Shown here in pieces: positions 8,311 to 15,722 of a stretch of DNA of 27,556 nucleotides. The notes below the pieces were generated by a model that worked only from the letters and a program-made list of their open reading frames with translations, had not been told where the DNA came from and ran no database searches. A program made the translations under genes and the position numbers. The stretch is from a virus: IMG/VR virus record IMGVR_UViG_3300035199_001025, positions 1-27,556 of that record; one strand, written 5' to 3'. Position 1 is the first letter of the stretch; every line of letters starts with the position of its first letter.

Positions 8311-8576
8311 CAGGACAAAGCCACAATGTCGGCAGCTGTTGTGCCGGTTGCGTTCACTCGGGCCACACGAAGGGCCAGAACGGAACCACCAATCACGCCC
8401 TTCAGCGTCACAGTGCTGCCTGCTGCCATAACAACTGACAGATCACCGCCCTTGCCCACATAAAGAGCGCGGGAAAGTGTTGCGAGGTCTGTCACGTCGG
8501 ACGGTGTCACAGCTTCTGCAGCCTCTGCCGGGTCAAGTGTGGAGCGCTTCACCCCATCATAGGTGTTCTTAGACAT
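8310..8576 (-). CDS. ghsA: Head-spike base protein, RCAP_rcc01079 family, copy 2
   Basis: 88 residues from the ATG at 8576 (MSKNTYDGVK). The open frame extends upstream to 8636, but the duplicate gene at 11270 has only this start, and both share the leader GGAACATTTTCATG. The core VTPSDVTDLATLSRALYVGK, GGDLSVVMAAGSTVTLKGV, GSVLALRVARVNATGTTAADIVAL is the signature of the spike-base family named after Rhodobacter capsulatus rcc01079, a base of the gene transfer agent head spikes. It is almost identical to the copy at 11004-11270. Its stop overlaps the fibre start, giving a base-fibre gene pair. Confidence 0.82.
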   Translation of the reverse strand: MSKNTYDGVKRSTLDPAEAAEAVTPSDVTDLATLSRALYVGKGGDLSVVMAAGSTVTLKGVIGGSVLALRVARVNATGTTAADIVALS

Positions 8577-8682
8577 GAAAATGTTCCATCTATCTGATTT
8601 GAATTGAGAGTGAGGCAAGGGTCCTTCCACCGACACGGGGTACGTGCGATGTGGACGAATGCCGGGTTAAGCTCAGACCGGC

Positions 8683-11004
8683 CTACTGCCAGTCTTCACC
8701 ATGCAACCCATTGGCTGCAGCAAAGAGAGAGATGTTTCCACCGAGTTGCTCTGTGCCCCCACCATGGCCAAGTTCAGCAAGTAGAAGCTCACTCGGCATG
8801 GTGACGCCATCGCGAGAATATTGTGCCCTGATAGAGACGTTATCAATCCAGCCGCCAGGTTGTGACCCATAGAACAAGGGACGTTGAGGGTATCCTGCAT
8901 GGTCGAAGCGAAAGGTGTTTGCACCTGTGCCTAACAATCCAAATTCATATTGCTCCGTGTAGTAGCCCACACCCGCCGCACCACCTTTTTCAACATTCAT
9001 GCTGTAGTGGAGACCTGCAATCAAAGAAGAATATGTGCTCGTTAGGAGAGCATTGTGATAGGTGGTTCCCGTGCGGTGGATACGCTGATTGGCAGCATCA
9101 TAAGCCCAGTCAGTGCCAAGGCTCCATCCGTCGACATTGCTATCAAACGTTCCATTGACAACAAGCTCAGGTCCTTCGAGGCCCTGCCCATCCGCGTTGA
9201 GCGAGAGCCTGCCCGTGTCATAATCTATCTCGCAGATGAAACTATGCTCGCCCCCATCGTCAAAGCCGGAGACGGCAACGTGCCCTTGGGCAAGGCCTGA
9301 GACAAAACTCTCAAGCCTGAAGAGGCCGGTTGCCCCTTCCCGCCAGAGTTTCACATGGCTCGTTGGATCACTCGAGACCCAGGCTTTAACCACCCGGTCA
9401 GTGCCATCGACCGGAATGTTTGTGACGTCGATCGCGGCAGTGACCTGCCGATGGTTCGTGATGCGCTTTGCCGACAAGGAAGTAGCTGTATCGGCTGCAC
9501 CACCACCGCCACCGAGTTCATCCAAGAAATAGTAAATCCGCATCTGCTCAGCGCCAGCCGGGACGATAATCTCGCCGTCCGGGGCGCTGTCGTTTGTTGA
9601 GACACCCGCTTGGTAACTAATCACCCCGCCGGAGCGCGTTTGAACCCGGCGGCGCGAGGCCGTGCCACCCAAGGCTTCTAACTTGAGACGTGAACCTGGC
9701 GTAACTGAAAACCATTCTGTCGTGCGTGTCAGGTTACCATCGTTGCTAAGGGTTTCCGACGCGCTACCACCGACAATAAATCCGGCCTCCCCTGCGCCGC
9801 CCAGCTCCGCCGACAGTTGGTCTTCCGTCAAAAAACCAGGATATGGCAGAACTTCCTTGACCGAAACCGTATCGACGATGGCAGTAGCTGCCTGCGTGCC
9901 ACTTGTAATAACCACAAACTGGAGCCGAAGGTTCGTGGTGGTGGCAATACCTTCGTATTCAACATCAATAGGTGACGTTGAGATGGTGTTGTCTGCGCCG
10001 GTGTTTCGCGCAATCGCATCAGTTAGCGCTAAACGGACTTGCTCACATGTACCACAGCGCAGGCTCCCCACCCCAATTTTGTATGTTTTTCCAACCTCCA
10101 CCGGAACATTTGCGTTGGCGTAACCATAGTTGCCACCAGCATTTTTAGTGACCACCATCTCGCCGTCAACGGCCGCGAGCGCGGATGTTTGTTCAGACCA
10201 CCCAGCGACATCTGTTTCGAAATGGCCATTCTCTAGAAGCTCACTCCCCAGCCCCTGCACCAATATTGGTCCGGCAGCTGGGCGGGTGACGGGTGACGTT
10301 GTGGTCTCAATCCACGAGCTCGCAACAGAGCCCACCTCTGCCTGGCCCTTTGTCACATAAACATTCAGCTCCGACGACAGGGGTTCATGCACATAGACCA
10401 CGGGATAGATTGGGCCACTGCCCGCATGGGTGGCTGTCACGGAGAGGCGAACAAGTTTCCCAACGAATTGCGCTGAGTTTACCGCTGTGATGTCAATAAG
10501 CGGGGATGCATCTGACCCAGTCCAATAGTAACGAATGCGTTCAGAGCCAACCAGGCCCCGGTCCAGCCCCAGATAGAGGGAATAGGTTTGAGTGGTGGCT
10601 GTGAAAGTGGCATCGTTCGCCGCGCCATCCTGCGCCAGGCGCGAACCGGCAAACAATGTGTCACTGTTCTGATCGAATGTCGCGCGCGCACAAAGCTCAC
10701 CGTCAAACAACACCGGGGAGGTAATCGTCGGAGGAGTGGTTCCTCGCCCTCCTACCGTCCCCGTGTTCATTCGAGACTGGTTCAGCAGGTTTGTCGCGGC
10801 TGGTTCAACCAGCAGCCCAGCACTTGTCAGCTCACCGCTCGGCAGGGCATCCACCAGCTCGGCAGCAGCGCCGCGGGTTTGGTTGTCTGCGTAATAGCGG
10901 CCGGTTTTGAAATCGTGATAGGTAGCAACGCCTGGAAAGCGGGCCAGCACATCTGCCAACGCCGTGCTTTGCACTTTTGTGACTGACAGTGCGGCCCCGA
11001 TCAT
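8683..11004 (-). CDS. Head-spike fibre-like protein with several carbohydrate-binding-like domains, copy 1
   Basis: 773 residues, longer than copy 2. Residues 1-55 are the shared base-binding module. Near residue 67 EPAATNLLNQSRMN starts a beta-sandwich typical of head-spike fibre domains. Around 260-395 is a segment opening ELLENGHFETDVAGW, the pattern of CBM4/9-type carbohydrate-binding modules. A LamG-like part (about 540-610) has FDDGGEHSFICEIDYDTGRLSL. A second CBM-like segment opens ELVVNGTFDSNVDGW and ends GGWIDNVSIR. Function is inferred as a capsid-surface fibre binding host polysaccharide. It follows its spike-base gene with a TGATG overlap. The C-terminal architecture is unrelated to that of copy 2 in detail, so specificity probably differs. 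Confidence 0.7.
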   Translation of the reverse strand: MIGAALSVTKVQSTALADVLARFPGVATYHDFKTGRYYADNQTRGAAAELVDALPSGELTSAGLLVEPAATNLLNQSRMNTGTVGGRGTTPPTITSPVLFDGELCARATFDQNSDTLFAGSRLAQDGAANDATFTATTQTYSLYLGLDRGLVGSERIRYYWTGSDASPLIDITAVNSAQFVGKLVRLSVTATHAGSGPIYPVVYVHEPLSSELNVYVTKGQAEVGSVASSWIETTTSPVTRPAAGPILVQGLGSELLENGHFETDVAGWSEQTSALAAVDGEMVVTKNAGGNYGYANANVPVEVGKTYKIGVGSLRCGTCEQVRLALTDAIARNTGADNTISTSPIDVEYEGIATTTNLRLQFVVITSGTQAATAIVDTVSVKEVLPYPGFLTEDQLSAELGGAGEAGFIVGGSASETLSNDGNLTRTTEWFSVTPGSRLKLEALGGTASRRRVQTRSGGVISYQAGVSTNDSAPDGEIIVPAGAEQMRIYYFLDELGGGGGAADTATSLSAKRITNHRQVTAAIDVTNIPVDGTDRVVKAWVSSDPTSHVKLWREGATGLFRLESFVSGLAQGHVAVSGFDDGGEHSFICEIDYDTGRLSLNADGQGLEGPELVVNGTFDSNVDGWSLGTDWAYDAANQRIHRTGTTYHNALLTSTYSSLIAGLHYSMNVEKGGAAGVGYYTEQYEFGLLGTGANTFRFDHAGYPQRPLFYGSQPGGWIDNVSIRAQYSRDGVTMPSELLLAELGHGGGTEQLGGNISLFAAANGLHGEDWQ

Positions 11005-11270
11005 CAGGACAAAGCCACAATGTCGGCAGCTGTCGTACCGGTTGCGTTTACACGAGCAACGCGCAACGCAAGAACGGAACCACCAATCACGCCCTTCAGC
11101 GTCACGGTGCTGCCAGCTGCCATAACAACCGACAGATCACCGCCCTTGCCCACATAAAGAGCGCGGGAAAGTGTTGCGAGGTCTGTCACGTCGGACGGTG
11201 TCACAGCTTCTGCAGCCTCTGCAGGGTCAAGTGTGGAGCGCTTCACCCCATCATAGGTGTTCTTAGACAT
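11004..11270 (-). CDS. ghsA: Head-spike base protein, RCAP_rcc01079 family, copy 1
   Basis: 88 residues, practically the same protein as the copy at 8310-8576. The DNA is also nearly the same, including the leader GGAACATTTTCATG and the TGATG coupling to the fibre gene. Family signature as described for the other copy: VTPSDVTDL, RALYVGK and ARVNATGTTAADIVAL. It is the first gene after the major capsid gene, which fits a capsid decoration or spike component. The copies differ mostly at synonymous positions, suggesting selection on the protein or a fairly recent duplication. Confidence 0.82.
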   Translation of the reverse strand: MSKNTYDGVKRSTLDPAEAAEAVTPSDVTDLATLSRALYVGKGGDLSVVMAAGSTVTLKGVIGGSVLALRVARVNATGTTAADIVALS

Positions 11271-11536
11271 GAAAATGTTCCATCTATCAAAATTGGGGTG
11301 CGGGACAAGTCGGCGCTGCGATGTTTCGCGCGCCCCTAAAAGCCCAAAGGGGGGAATTCACAAAGTGGGATTTCAAAAAATCGGGACGAAGCGAGGGAAG
11401 CCGGAGAAAGCCTCGCCTCCCTTGAAGCCACCCACCGAGGCACTTCATCCCGAAACTTCGGGGCGCGGCTATGCCCGCCCCAAAACAGAGAGAGGCCGCA
11501 CCAGCGCATTGCCAGCGCGGCCCCGCGACCCTGAAA
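11271..11536. other. Gene-free GC-rich spacer between capsid and head-spike genes
   Basis: 266 bases without a credible gene. On the minus strand it holds the short leader of the spike-base gene (11271-11285), two GC-rich hairpins (11394-11422 and 11460-11481) and a T6 run. It could set capsid versus spike expression by partial termination and a fresh promoter. I could not identify convincing -35/-10 boxes. Confidence 0.5.
11394..11422 (-). terminator. Possible (partial) terminator after the major capsid gene
   Basis: On the minus strand AGGGAGGC pairs with GCTTCCCT (one G-T pair), with an inner GAG/CTC stem. A T6 run follows about 13 bases later (11380-11375). The distance to the T-run is longer than in a classical intrinsic terminator, so it may be only an attenuator. 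A second GC-rich hairpin (GGGGCG/CGCCCC, 11460-11481) lies nearer the capsid stop. Confidence 0.35.
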
Positions 11537-12445
11537 TTAGCTCAGGTTCGTGATGAGGGCTGAGCCCTTCTCATTTTTGTGACGGAGCGAGAATTCGCCC
11601 ACAACCATGATGCGGGTGCTGTCACCAATCTTGGCAAGCGTCTCGCGCTGCCAGTTGCGCAGGTAGCACCGTTCCCACATGGACGGATCAAAGATCAGCG
11701 CATCGGTCGCTCGGATGAAGCGGTTGATGACAACTTTCTGCTCACCGTATGGCGAGACATACAGGTCAACAACGTTCACGAGCTTCGTCTTGCCCTGTAG
11801 GTCCCGTGTCCGGCCAGAAGCTGCACCAAAGTCCGCAATGACGCGGGCGTCGCGTGGCTTCACCATGATCACGGTTGCCTCTGAACCCTCGTCATAGAGG
11901 TTTTCATTGGCGTCGAGCAATGCAGTCTCGGTCAGTGGACCAGCCTGATCACCAGCCGTGCCAGCATCAGAGTCGATCGTGATTGTCACGTCTGCATGGA
12001 TCTGGTTTTGAACACCGGCAAACTTACGCGCCGTTGTTTTGTCACCTGCCACCATGGCCTGGCCTGTGCCCACATAGGCATGTTCCAGGTCCCGCTTCAG
12101 CTCTTTGGAGACATTGTGCAGCTGATGCGCAATTTCGCGCGCGCGGCCATATGTGTCCACTTCGTCTGAAGTTGCAGCAACGTCAATCGTGTCAGAGAGG
12201 ATCTGCGTGACGTTTTCTTTCATCTCGGTCGGCGTACGGGCCGTCGAGGCGGCGACAAAGCCTTCGACCTTGGCATTGTCTGCCACGGCGCGAAGATCTT
12301 CTTCCTGCCATTCGATCTTCTTTGCTTTGTGCTTCTTGCCTTTTACGAGCGACGTAAAGGGCGTTTTGGTCGGCGAGATGTTGGAAATAACGTCACTGAC
12401 GTCTTCCTTAATGCCAACCTGTTCATAGGTAGAGAACTGAGTCAT
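11537..12445 (-). CDS. Major capsid protein, SU10 major head protein family
   Basis: 302 residues, the usual size for this HK97-fold family (often annotated DUF5309 or SU10 major head protein). Recognisable blocks are the N-terminal MTQFSTYEQVGIKEDVSDVI, the SPTKTPFTSLV element, EWQEEDLR, the central helix EIAHQLHNVSKELKRDLEHA, RKFAGVQNQI, and the domain with MVKPRDARVIADFGAASGR, LYVSPYGEQKVVINRFI and FDPSMWERCYLRNW. It follows the scaffold gene, as expected for capsid assembly. AAGG lies nine bases before the ATG. No separate protease gene is visible between portal and capsid genes. The long upstream gap holds a chromosomal-type repeat. Confidence 0.88.
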   Translation of the reverse strand: MTQFSTYEQVGIKEDVSDVISNISPTKTPFTSLVKGKKHKAKKIEWQEEDLRAVADNAKVEGFVAASTARTPTEMKENVTQILSDTIDVAATSDEVDTYGRAREIAHQLHNVSKELKRDLEHAYVGTGQAMVAGDKTTARKFAGVQNQIHADVTITIDSDAGTAGDQAGPLTETALLDANENLYDEGSEATVIMVKPRDARVIADFGAASGRTRDLQGKTKLVNVVDLYVSPYGEQKVVINRFIRATDALIFDPSMWERCYLRNWQRETLAKIGDSTRIMVVGEFSLRHKNEKGSALITNLS

Positions 12446-12480
12446 AAATTATTTCCTTGATACTCAGTGAGAGTGGAGTG

Positions 12481-12565
12481 CCTAGAGCCTTTCCAGGAAA
12501 AGTGCGCAGCGGTTTTCCGTCCGGAAATGCGACGAAAAAGTGCTTAGAGCAATTTTCGCGTTTCC
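12481..12565. repeat. Interspersed palindromic intergenic repeat of the Hyphomicrobiales type
   Basis: The stretch begins CTAGAGCCTTTCCAGGAAAA and includes GGTTTTCCGTCCGGAAATGC. Its wording is that of a very common intergenic repeat in Rhizobiales-type chromosomes (variants of TCTAGAGCATTTTCCAGGAA). It sits in the 138 bp gap between scaffold and capsid genes and contains several short inverted repeats (TTTTCC/GGAAAA, TTCCG/CGGAA). The identification is from memory of the pattern; a genome-wide count would settle it. Confidence 0.55.
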
Positions 12566-12583
12566 GTTCAGGACCAATACGCG

Positions 12584-13627
12584 CTAGAGGGTCGAGAGGA
12601 AGCCATCCATAATCGCGTCTTCATCCGCACCACCGGATTTCCGGATCCTGGCCAAAGCCTTTGCTTTGGCAGACCGGTTGCCTTGGTCAGATGTCGGGGT
12701 CTGCACCCCTTTGACGACGCGTTTGGGCGCTCTGCCCTTCTTTCTGGCGGTCGCCCCGTTCACAGCCCTTTGACCTTTGTCATAAAGGGCTGCTTTGTGG
12801 ATCATGATGATCGCGGCAGGGTCGGTGATGGTCAAAGCCATTTCACCTGGCATACCGGCGTTCACCGCATAGTCCACAACATCCCGGTAGCGCTCTGGGC
12901 CCCAGTCGGGAATAGCTTGTTTGATCACGGGGAGTGCCGATCTCGCCTGTTCATGCATCTGAGCGTGCTGTTGACCACGAAAGGTCTCCACAGCGCTGCC
13001 GGCCGTCTGCTTGAAATATTCGAGATTATTGTAGGCGGCTTCCGCATCTCTCTTCAGCTGTTCAAACTCAGGTTCGGAGAGATGTTTTGAGGCCTCGAAG
13101 AAATCAATTTGAGAATAGGGTTCCCAGGCTGCTGCGGCATTGCCGAGCATGTCCTTTAAAACCAATCCATTTTGTATCGTCGAGTTCTCTAGGCGTTGTC
13201 GCTCTTGCGCGACTTCTTGAGACTTTTGGGTGAGGGCCTTTTCCTGGCCTGCGAGGCGCTTCAGGTCTTTAACAGATACCCGTTCTTCCACACCGTCCAC
13301 TGTCACCGCCACCTCCAGATCATCTGATGCAAGTTGTGCGTCAGCGTCCGTCATGGGGTCGGCAGCGTCTGGTTCTTGATCGGGGTCTATACCGTCCTGA
13401 TCGTCCTCTTCACCGCGTGCATATTCCGCTTCAAAGGCAGCGGTCTCTTCCTGCCTATAAGCGGCTTCTTCTGCTTCATCATCAGATAGGTTGGCACCGT
13501 CTGTTAGATGAGAAAAGAAGGCATCTTCGACTTCGTCATCTGTTTCCAGATATGTGACGTCGTCCTCCATCGCTTCGACAAATGCCTCGTCCTCATGGAT
13601 AGAGTCGTCTTCGCGTATGTCCATCAT
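12584..13627 (-). CDS. Capsid scaffolding protein
   Basis: 347 residues with the typical scaffold build. There is a very acidic N-terminus (residues 1-105, dense in Asp/Glu). A coiled-coil helix runs at about 118-150 (DLKRLAGQEKALTQKSQEVA). A helical middle follows, then a basic capsid-binding C-terminus (about 288-330, RKKGRAPKRVVKG and SAKAKALARIRKS). It lies immediately before the major capsid gene. It acts in procapsid assembly and is normally lost or degraded on maturation; this is family knowledge, not visible here. Two adjacent ATGs exist (13627 and 13624). Both overlap the stop of the preceding gene, showing coupling. Confidence 0.8.
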   Translation of the reverse strand: MMDIREDDSIHEDEAFVEAMEDDVTYLETDDEVEDAFFSHLTDGANLSDDEAEEAAYRQEETAAFEAEYARGEEDDQDGIDPDQEPDAADPMTDADAQLASDDLEVAVTVDGVEERVSVKDLKRLAGQEKALTQKSQEVAQERQRLENSTIQNGLVLKDMLGNAAAAWEPYSQIDFFEASKHLSEPEFEQLKRDAEAAYNNLEYFKQTAGSAVETFRGQQHAQMHEQARSALPVIKQAIPDWGPERYRDVVDYAVNAGMPGEMALTITDPAAIIMIHKAALYDKGQRAVNGATARKKGRAPKRVVKGVQTPTSDQGNRSAKAKALARIRKSGGADEDAIMDGFLSTL

Positions 13628-13893
13628 TCTGTTTCTTCCTCTGCCGTTTCAAGATCGGCCACAGAGGCGGCCGCCGCATCCCACATTTCGAGCGTTTCGT
13701 TCAGCTCGCGCAGAATGGTGATCTTGAAGTAAGCGGTTTCACGCTTTTGCTTTTCCTGCGGGCCAGATTCAACCAGGTCGCGCAAGTAGCTATTGCTGAG
13801 CATGTTCATGACCAGCTTGTAGGGTTCACTGGCCAGCAGCTCGTTTGCTGCTGTGCCTAAGTCAACGAGCTCTTCTTGTGAGAGTTCAGACAT
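13624..13893 (-). CDS. Small acidic phage protein before the scaffold, function unknown
   Basis: 89 residues, acidic and helical (LSQEELVDLGTAANELLASE, LRDLVESGPQEKQKRETAYF, C-terminal EEETE). It has a strong ribosome binding site (CAGGAG, six bases before the ATG) and a four-base overlap with the scaffold gene. Small helical proteins at this place are common in podophage head modules. A role in assembly is inferred from position only. It is the first core gene after the accessory island, so it probably needs its own promoter in the divergent gap 13894-13997. Confidence 0.7.
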   Translation of the reverse strand: MSELSQEELVDLGTAANELLASEPYKLVMNMLSNSYLRDLVESGPQEKQKRETAYFKITILRELNETLEMWDAAAASVADLETAEEETE

Positions 13894-13950
13894 TCTTTCT
13901 CCTGTAACAAATGAATGTGGTGGGGTTTAGGTGGTCGTGATTGCGCCACA

Positions 13951-13974
13951 CCCTTCAGGATGTTTGCTGAAGGG
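13951..13974. promoter_or_regulatory. Perfect inverted repeat in the divergent promoter gap (candidate operator)
   Basis: CCCTTCAG (13951-13958) and CTGAAGGG (13967-13974) are exact reverse complements separated by eight bases. They lie in the 104 bp gap between the head operon (start 13893, minus) and the TPR/GGDEF operon (plus). The arm length and spacing suit a dimeric repressor operator. A hairpin is also possible, but no T-run follows on either strand. Confidence 0.4.
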
Positions 13975-13997
13975 GCGGAACGCGCTAAGCTCACATC

Positions 13998-15680
13998 GTG
14001 AGTTTAGATAGGGGAACATTTGAAATTATGGTTGGTATATCCAAGCGACATGCGGCTATCGCACTGGCTGGCATCGCCTCTATCGCGATTGTATTTTTCG
14101 CTTTGCAATACAGTTCCGAGAGAGATCCATTTCTCCAAATCTCTTCAGATTGTCGCAAGGCCCCAACATCAACATGTCTGGTGGATTTGGGAGTCGGGCA
14201 GCTTCGTCAGAAAGACAGCACGCTCGATAGCGATCTCAATCTCCCAATCGACTATCTCATCACGATGAACCGGATAGAAGATGCGCAGATACTCATCTTT
14301 CGAAACGCGGTAGAGCGCGGACTCCCGACGGGAAGTGCGGAGGAACAAGCAAACACCCGTGTTGCTTCCGCCCGCCTTGCCCGCTCTATCCGCCAAGGAA
14401 CAAGCCTCGACCAGGCAATGGTGGAGCAGCCCAACATCGACCAGATGGCCCTAAGCATCGCAGCGCAACACCTGGTCGGCCAGACCAGGTTTGGGGCGTT
14501 TCGTGGCCCTGACTATCCAGTGAACGAAAACCTGACCAATCTCGCAAAGCAGATGGCAGCTAAGATTGTGGAAATGGACCCAAATGCGCGTGCTGGACCT
14601 CGGGCCTACTATCTCTCTCTTGCAGCGGGCGTTGAAGTTGTCCTTGGTGACAGAGAAGCTGCAATAAATTACCTGCAACAGATCCCGGGAAGGCAGGAAA
14701 CCATCAACGGCTACTCCAAGGAAATGGTTCGCTCTCTTGGCGCTGAAACAGCCCTGCAATTCATGCGTGACACAGGCACCCCCTCGCCGGAGTTTCTTTT
14801 CATCCTTGCCTCCGTCGAGAAAGACCCAGCCCGTGTGCGCGATCACCTGACCGAGGCTTTTCAGCGCTTCGCTACTGAGTGGACGCGGCCCCATTATCAG
14901 TGGATGGCGGTAACCATCTCTGCGTGTATCGCCTTAAATCAGCGGGAATTGGGCTTGTCACTAGCGCAGCAAACGCAGGATATGGCAAAGGCGGAGGGAG
15001 AAGACCTTCTCTTTTTCGACCACCTTTATGTCATTGACGCCCTTGTGGCCGCAGGAGCACCCATTGATGAAATCCGCGAAAACCTCAACGGCGTGAAGGA
15101 CAAATTGCCTGCTGGTCCCCAAGCCTCTTCCGACCCGAACCCGGTTCCTGGCTACACTTACTGGTTTGAGTCACATCTTGATGGTCAGGCCCGCCGTCAC
15201 ATAGCGCGTATTCATGCAAAGCTCGGCGATGTCGAGGAGGCGAAGAACATCGCATATGGGTTTCCACCCTTCACACACGGCAATCCATCCGCGCTGGTTC
15301 TTTGGCTTGAAAGCCTAGAGCCAGGTGTCTCGGTGGAACATCTCAATCGCCTTTTCGTGGCTGCTCGCGGGGGCCTGTCAGATGCTGATGTAGCCTATGT
15401 GAAGGCACGCATGGCGTCCCTCATCATCGCGCATTCTCGCAACGAACCCGCGCGGGAATGGGCAATGAAAGCGGCGACGGACCTTTTGGCCGAGCCCCTG
15501 ATGGCAGGGGCCAATGCGGCAAATGCCTATGGAGAACTTGTTGAGCTTGCAACACACGCCGAAGACCTTGCGATAAGACAGATCGCCATCGACAGGCTCA
15601 CAGCGGCTGCTTTTCACTCACGGGATGGACAAGATCTCATCCGGGCGGGGTTTGAGCACAACCGTCAGGACAATAGCTAG
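13998..15680 (+). CDS. Membrane-anchored TPR-like helical-repeat protein, first gene of cargo operon
   Basis: 560 residues from a GTG at 13998. A shorter form from ATG 14028 (MVGISKRHAA, 550 residues) is at least as likely, with AGGGGAA some way upstream. One N-terminal membrane segment (AAIALAGIASIAIVFFAL) follows positive residues, predicting a short cytoplasmic tail and a periplasmic body. The body is made of TPR-like helix pairs. Examples are GDREAAINYLQQIPGRQ, IALNQRELGLSLAQQTQDMA, HIARIHAKLGDVEEAKNIAY and WAMKAATDLLAEPLM. A Cys pair (DCRKAPTSTC) follows the anchor. There is no enzyme motif. It is oriented against all phage structural genes and lies 42 bp before the GGDEF gene. A sensor or scaffold role is inference. 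I do not recognise a named family. Confidence 0.75.
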   Translation: MSLDRGTFEIMVGISKRHAAIALAGIASIAIVFFALQYSSERDPFLQISSDCRKAPTSTCLVDLGVGQLRQKDSTLDSDLNLPIDYLITMNRIEDAQILIFRNAVERGLPTGSAEEQANTRVASARLARSIRQGTSLDQAMVEQPNIDQMALSIAAQHLVGQTRFGAFRGPDYPVNENLTNLAKQMAAKIVEMDPNARAGPRAYYLSLAAGVEVVLGDREAAINYLQQIPGRQETINGYSKEMVRSLGAETALQFMRDTGTPSPEFLFILASVEKDPARVRDHLTEAFQRFATEWTRPHYQWMAVTISACIALNQRELGLSLAQQTQDMAKAEGEDLLFFDHLYVIDALVAAGAPIDEIRENLNGVKDKLPAGPQASSDPNPVPGYTYWFESHLDGQARRHIARIHAKLGDVEEAKNIAYGFPPFTHGNPSALVLWLESLEPGVSVEHLNRLFVAARGGLSDADVAYVKARMASLIIAHSRNEPAREWAMKAATDLLAEPLMAGANAANAYGELVELATHAEDLAIRQIAIDRLTAAAFHSRDGQDLIRAGFEHNRQDNS

Positions 15681-15722
15681 GGCGCTATTTCTCCCAGCAC
15701 CGATGCTAGCCGACGCGGCAGC

